Assembly: GCF_022288725.1 (NCBI RefSeq)
Contig: NZ_JAKNTA010000009.1
Coordinates: 1 to 33,379 of the forward strand
Direction of reading: 5' to 3'
DNA length: 33,379 bases
Origin: Kitasatospora sp. A2-31
Lineage (GTDB): Bacteria; Actinomycetota; Actinomycetes; Streptomycetales; Streptomycetaceae
Shown: one piece after another, positions 31,102-33,379 of the stretch
Layout: the number at the start of each line of letters is the position of its first letter
Position numbering within the stretch: the first letter of the stretch is position 1
Notes under the pieces: model-generated
What the model was told of the DNA's origin: nothing
Databases searched by the model: none
Seen by the model: the letters and a program-made list of their open reading frames with translations, nothing else
Translations under genes and position numbers: made by a program

Positions 31102-33222
31102 TTACGTCGCCGCGCGCGGCGGGGTCGGCCTTTCGGGCCCGTCGAGCAGCACGGATGCGAGCGCGGCGGCCGCCGGGTCCGCGGCCAGCCTGTCCAGCGT
31201 CACCGGGTCACCGGCGCCGTCGGCGACCGGCAGCCGCCAGTTCGGGTACTGGTCCCATGTTCCGGGCAGGTTCTGCGGGCGCGGATCGCCCACCAGATCC
31301 GGCAGCCAGACCCCGACCAGCTCGGCCGGTGTGGCCCGCAGGAACCGGTACAGCGCCTGCGCGGAGAGCGGCTCCTCCTCCCCCAGCAGGCCGAGCGATA
31401 CCAGCTCCGCCCGCCAGTCGGCCAGCTCCGTCGCGGCCTCCGTCTGCTCCTCGCCGAGCGTGCGGGCCAGCAGGCCGAGGCGGTGCCGCAGTTCGACGTG
31501 CTCGCCGGAGAGCCGGGCCGCGGTGCTCGGCAGGTCGTGGGTGGTCAGGGTGGCCAGGCTGCCCGGCCGCCAGCGCTCCGGGGCGAGGATCTCGCCCTTG
31601 GCCTGCCAGTCCCGCTCGAACCAGAGCACGGAGGTGCCGAGGATGCCGCGCACCGCCAGCTCCTCCCGGACCCCCGGCTCCACCGTGCCGAGGTCCTCGC
31701 CGATCACCGCCGTCCCCGCCCGGTGCGCCTCCAGGGCCAGCACCCCGAGCATCGCCTCCGCGTCGTAGCGGACGTACGCGCCCTCGGTCGGCGCGTGGCC
31801 GGCCGGCACCCACCAGAGCCGGAACAGGCCCATCACGTGGTCGATCCGGATCGCGCCCGCGTGCCGGGCCGCCGAGCGGAGCAGCTCCGCGTACGGGGCG
31901 TAGCCGGCCGCGGCCAGGGCGTCCGGGCGCCAGGGCGGCAGGCCCCAGTCCTGGCCGTGGGCGTTGAAGGCGTCCGGCGGCGCGCCCACCGAGATGCCGG
32001 TGGCGAGCACGTCCTGCAGCGCCCAGGCGTCGGCCCCGTCCGGGTGCGCCCCGACGGCGAGGTCGTGGATCAGGCCGACCGGCATGCCCGCGGTGCGGGC
32101 CGCCTGCTGGGCCCCGGCGAGCTGCTGGTCCACCTGCCAGGCGAGCCAGCGGTGGAACTCGACGGCCTCCGCGCGCTCCTCCGCCGCCAGCCTGACGTGC
32201 GGGCTGTCCGGGTGGCGCAGGCCCTTCGGCCAGGTGTGCCGGTCCGCGCCGTGCACCTCGGCGAGGGCGTTCCAGAGCGCGTACCGCTCCAGCCACTCCC
32301 CCTCCCGCCGCCGGTACGCCTCGTACGCGGCCCGGCGCCCGGCGCCGCGCGGCACCGCGTGCAGCAGCTCCAGCGCCCGGCGCTTCAGCGCCCAGACCGC
32401 GTCCCGGTCGATCAGGCCGTCGTGGGACAGCACCTCGGCGCGCAGCCGGGCGGCGCGCCGGACCAGCTCGTCGGCCTCGGCGCGCTGCTCACCGGTCAGG
32501 TAGGCGTACTCGGGGACGGCCTCGACCCGCAGGTGCACGGGGTCGGCGAAACGGCGGGAGGAGGGGCGGTAGGGCGACGGGTCGGAGGGGGTCGTGGGCA
32601 GGGCCGCGTGCAGCGGGTTGATCTGCACGAAACCGGCGCCGAGGCTCGCCGCCCACTGGGTGAGCTCGGCGAGGTCGCCGAGGTCGCCCATGCCCCAGGA
32701 GCGGTCCGACAGGACGGAGTAGAGCTGGACGAGGAAGCCCCAGCTGCGGCCGGGGAGCTGTGGCAGGCGCTCGGGGGCGACGATCAGGTGGGCGCGCTGC
32801 TCCGTCCCGTTCGTCACCGCCCTGAGGGTGTGCCGGCCGAGCGGCAGGTCGGCCGGCAGCCAGTGCGAGTGGCCGCACGGCAGCTCCCAGACGCCGCCGT
32901 CCTCGAGTTCGACCGCGAGCCGCGCGTCCGCCGGTACGTCCAGCGCCGTCCGGCGCCCCTGTCGCACGACCACGGTCGGCGGCAGCAACCGTGCCCGCTG
33001 CTCGGCCCGGTGACGCTCCAGGGCCTGCCGTGCGGCCTCGGGCGTCCCCGCCTCCACCCCCAGGGCGGCCAGTACCGCGACCAGCGTCCGCGTCGAGGGC
33101 CGGTAGGTCGTGTCCACTCCGTACGCCTGGGCCAGCGCCACCAGTTCGGCCGGGGGCGGCGGGGCGTCCTGCGCCGGCACCTCCAGGCCCTCGGCTCCGT
33201 CACGATCGAGATAAGCGGCCAC
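31102..33222 (-). CDS. malQ: 4-alpha-glucanotransferase (amylomaltase)
   Basis: A 706-residue GH77 enzyme that transfers glucan segments between maltodextrins. An N-terminal beta-sandwich domain of actinobacterial MalQ (about residues 80-150) precedes the catalytic barrel. The barrel contains the conserved NPLHA segment (202-206), a PSDPSPYRPSSRRFADP loop, the nucleophile D461 (RIDHVMGL), acid/base E509 (IGEDLGTV) and D563 (THDLPST). The GTG at 33222 has CAGGAG 8 bases upstream. The downstream small membrane protein is close enough to share the transcript. No maltose transport or regulator genes are visible in the window. Confidence 0.95.
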   Translation of the reverse strand: MAAYLDRDGAEGLEVPAQDAPPPPAELVALAQAYGVDTTYRPSTRTLVAVLAALGVEAGTPEAARQALERHRAEQRARLLPPTVVVRQGRRTALDVPADARLAVELEDGGVWELPCGHSHWLPADLPLGRHTLRAVTNGTEQRAHLIVAPERLPQLPGRSWGFLVQLYSVLSDRSWGMGDLGDLAELTQWAASLGAGFVQINPLHAALPTTPSDPSPYRPSSRRFADPVHLRVEAVPEYAYLTGEQRAEADELVRRAARLRAEVLSHDGLIDRDAVWALKRRALELLHAVPRGAGRRAAYEAYRRREGEWLERYALWNALAEVHGADRHTWPKGLRHPDSPHVRLAAEERAEAVEFHRWLAWQVDQQLAGAQQAARTAGMPVGLIHDLAVGAHPDGADAWALQDVLATGISVGAPPDAFNAHGQDWGLPPWRPDALAAAGYAPYAELLRSAARHAGAIRIDHVMGLFRLWWVPAGHAPTEGAYVRYDAEAMLGVLALEAHRAGTAVIGEDLGTVEPGVREELAVRGILGTSVLWFERDWQAKGEILAPERWRPGSLATLTTHDLPSTAARLSGEHVELRHRLGLLARTLGEEQTEAATELADWRAELVSLGLLGEEEPLSAQALYRFLRATPAELVGVWLPDLVGDPRPQNLPGTWDQYPNWRLPVADGAGDPVTLDRLAADPAAAALASVLLDGPERPTPPRAAT

Positions 33223-33379
33223 TCGCGGCTCCTGCGGTGTCTCGGCAACGCCCGGTCAGAACAGCCACAGTCCTACCCGCGTAACGGCCCGGTGACTCGC
33301 TGCGACACGACGGCGGGGCCCCCCCATGAGCGGGGCCCCCCCCTTTCCTCCCCCCTCCCGCCCCCCCCGCCCCGAGCCG
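33223..33379. other. malQ upstream region with C-rich end
   Basis: This region holds the malQ leader and presumed promoter. Two GGGGCCCC palindromes (33315-33322 and 33332-33339) could pair as a hairpin, followed by a C/T-rich then poly-C run to the window edge. It may be the terminator of a gene outside the window; the homopolymer runs also look like sequence prone to assembly error. Confidence 0.4.

Noticed and set aside
33340..33379. Functional meaning of the C-rich end
   Set aside because: Homopolymer-rich and at the window edge; may be sequence error, and no feature can be supported.

Overview
The window is about 33 kb of very high-GC DNA with dense genes, frequent GTG and some TTG starts, and 4-base ATGA start/stop overlaps. 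Conservon genes, a WhiI-type response regulator, DUF3000, an actinobacterial HemQ and a Streptomyces-type Dxs place it in the Streptomycetaceae (Streptomyces or Kitasatospora), from the chromosome core or near-core. I saw no tRNA or rRNA, transposase, phage gene or CRISPR array.

Layout. 1-3247 (-): a conservon operon, CvnA-B-C-D, with CvnD cut by the window edge. 3373-6451 (-): a metallo-beta-lactamase-fold hydrolase, a membrane-anchored protein of unknown function and a double-GNAT acetyltransferase; a 47-bp tandem repeat lies upstream of the hydrolase. 6709-9970 (+): a four-gene operon encoding a DUF692/MNIO iron oxidase, a small partner resembling the DUF2063 fold, a TIGR04222-type membrane protein whose only nine cysteines lie in a Ser/Cys/Gly tail, and a tailless paralogue. 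10062-13687 (-): haem genes hemQ, hemG (cgoX) and hemE of the coproporphyrin-dependent branch. 13833-16957 (+): DUF3000, WhiI-type regulator and ribonuclease D. 17275-20651 (+): a fadA-fadB beta-oxidation pair. 20821-25826 (-): GT39/83-type glycosyltransferase, dxs and a ROK regulator. 26182-30695 (+): a membrane-anchored PQQ-propeller protein and aminopeptidase N. 30850-33222 (-): malQ and a small membrane protein. Strong hairpin terminators separate most convergent units.

The part most likely to be an under-described system is 6709-9970. MNIO enzymes with a DUF2063-like partner are known to modify cysteines of ribosomally made peptides. Here the only obvious cysteine-rich substrate is the C-terminal tail of a multi-pass membrane protein in the same operon. 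That suggests a membrane-tethered, post-translationally modified Cys tail rather than a released peptide. The assignments of enzyme and partner rest on sequence motifs and gene order; the modification is inference.

The haem block supplies haem through coproporphyrin III and coprohaem. DUF3000, whiI, rnd and fadAB follow in the order I remember for the S. coelicolor hemE-whiI-rnd region. The malQ/pepN end belongs, from memory, to a different part of that genome, so a synteny junction may lie near 25.8-26.2 kb.
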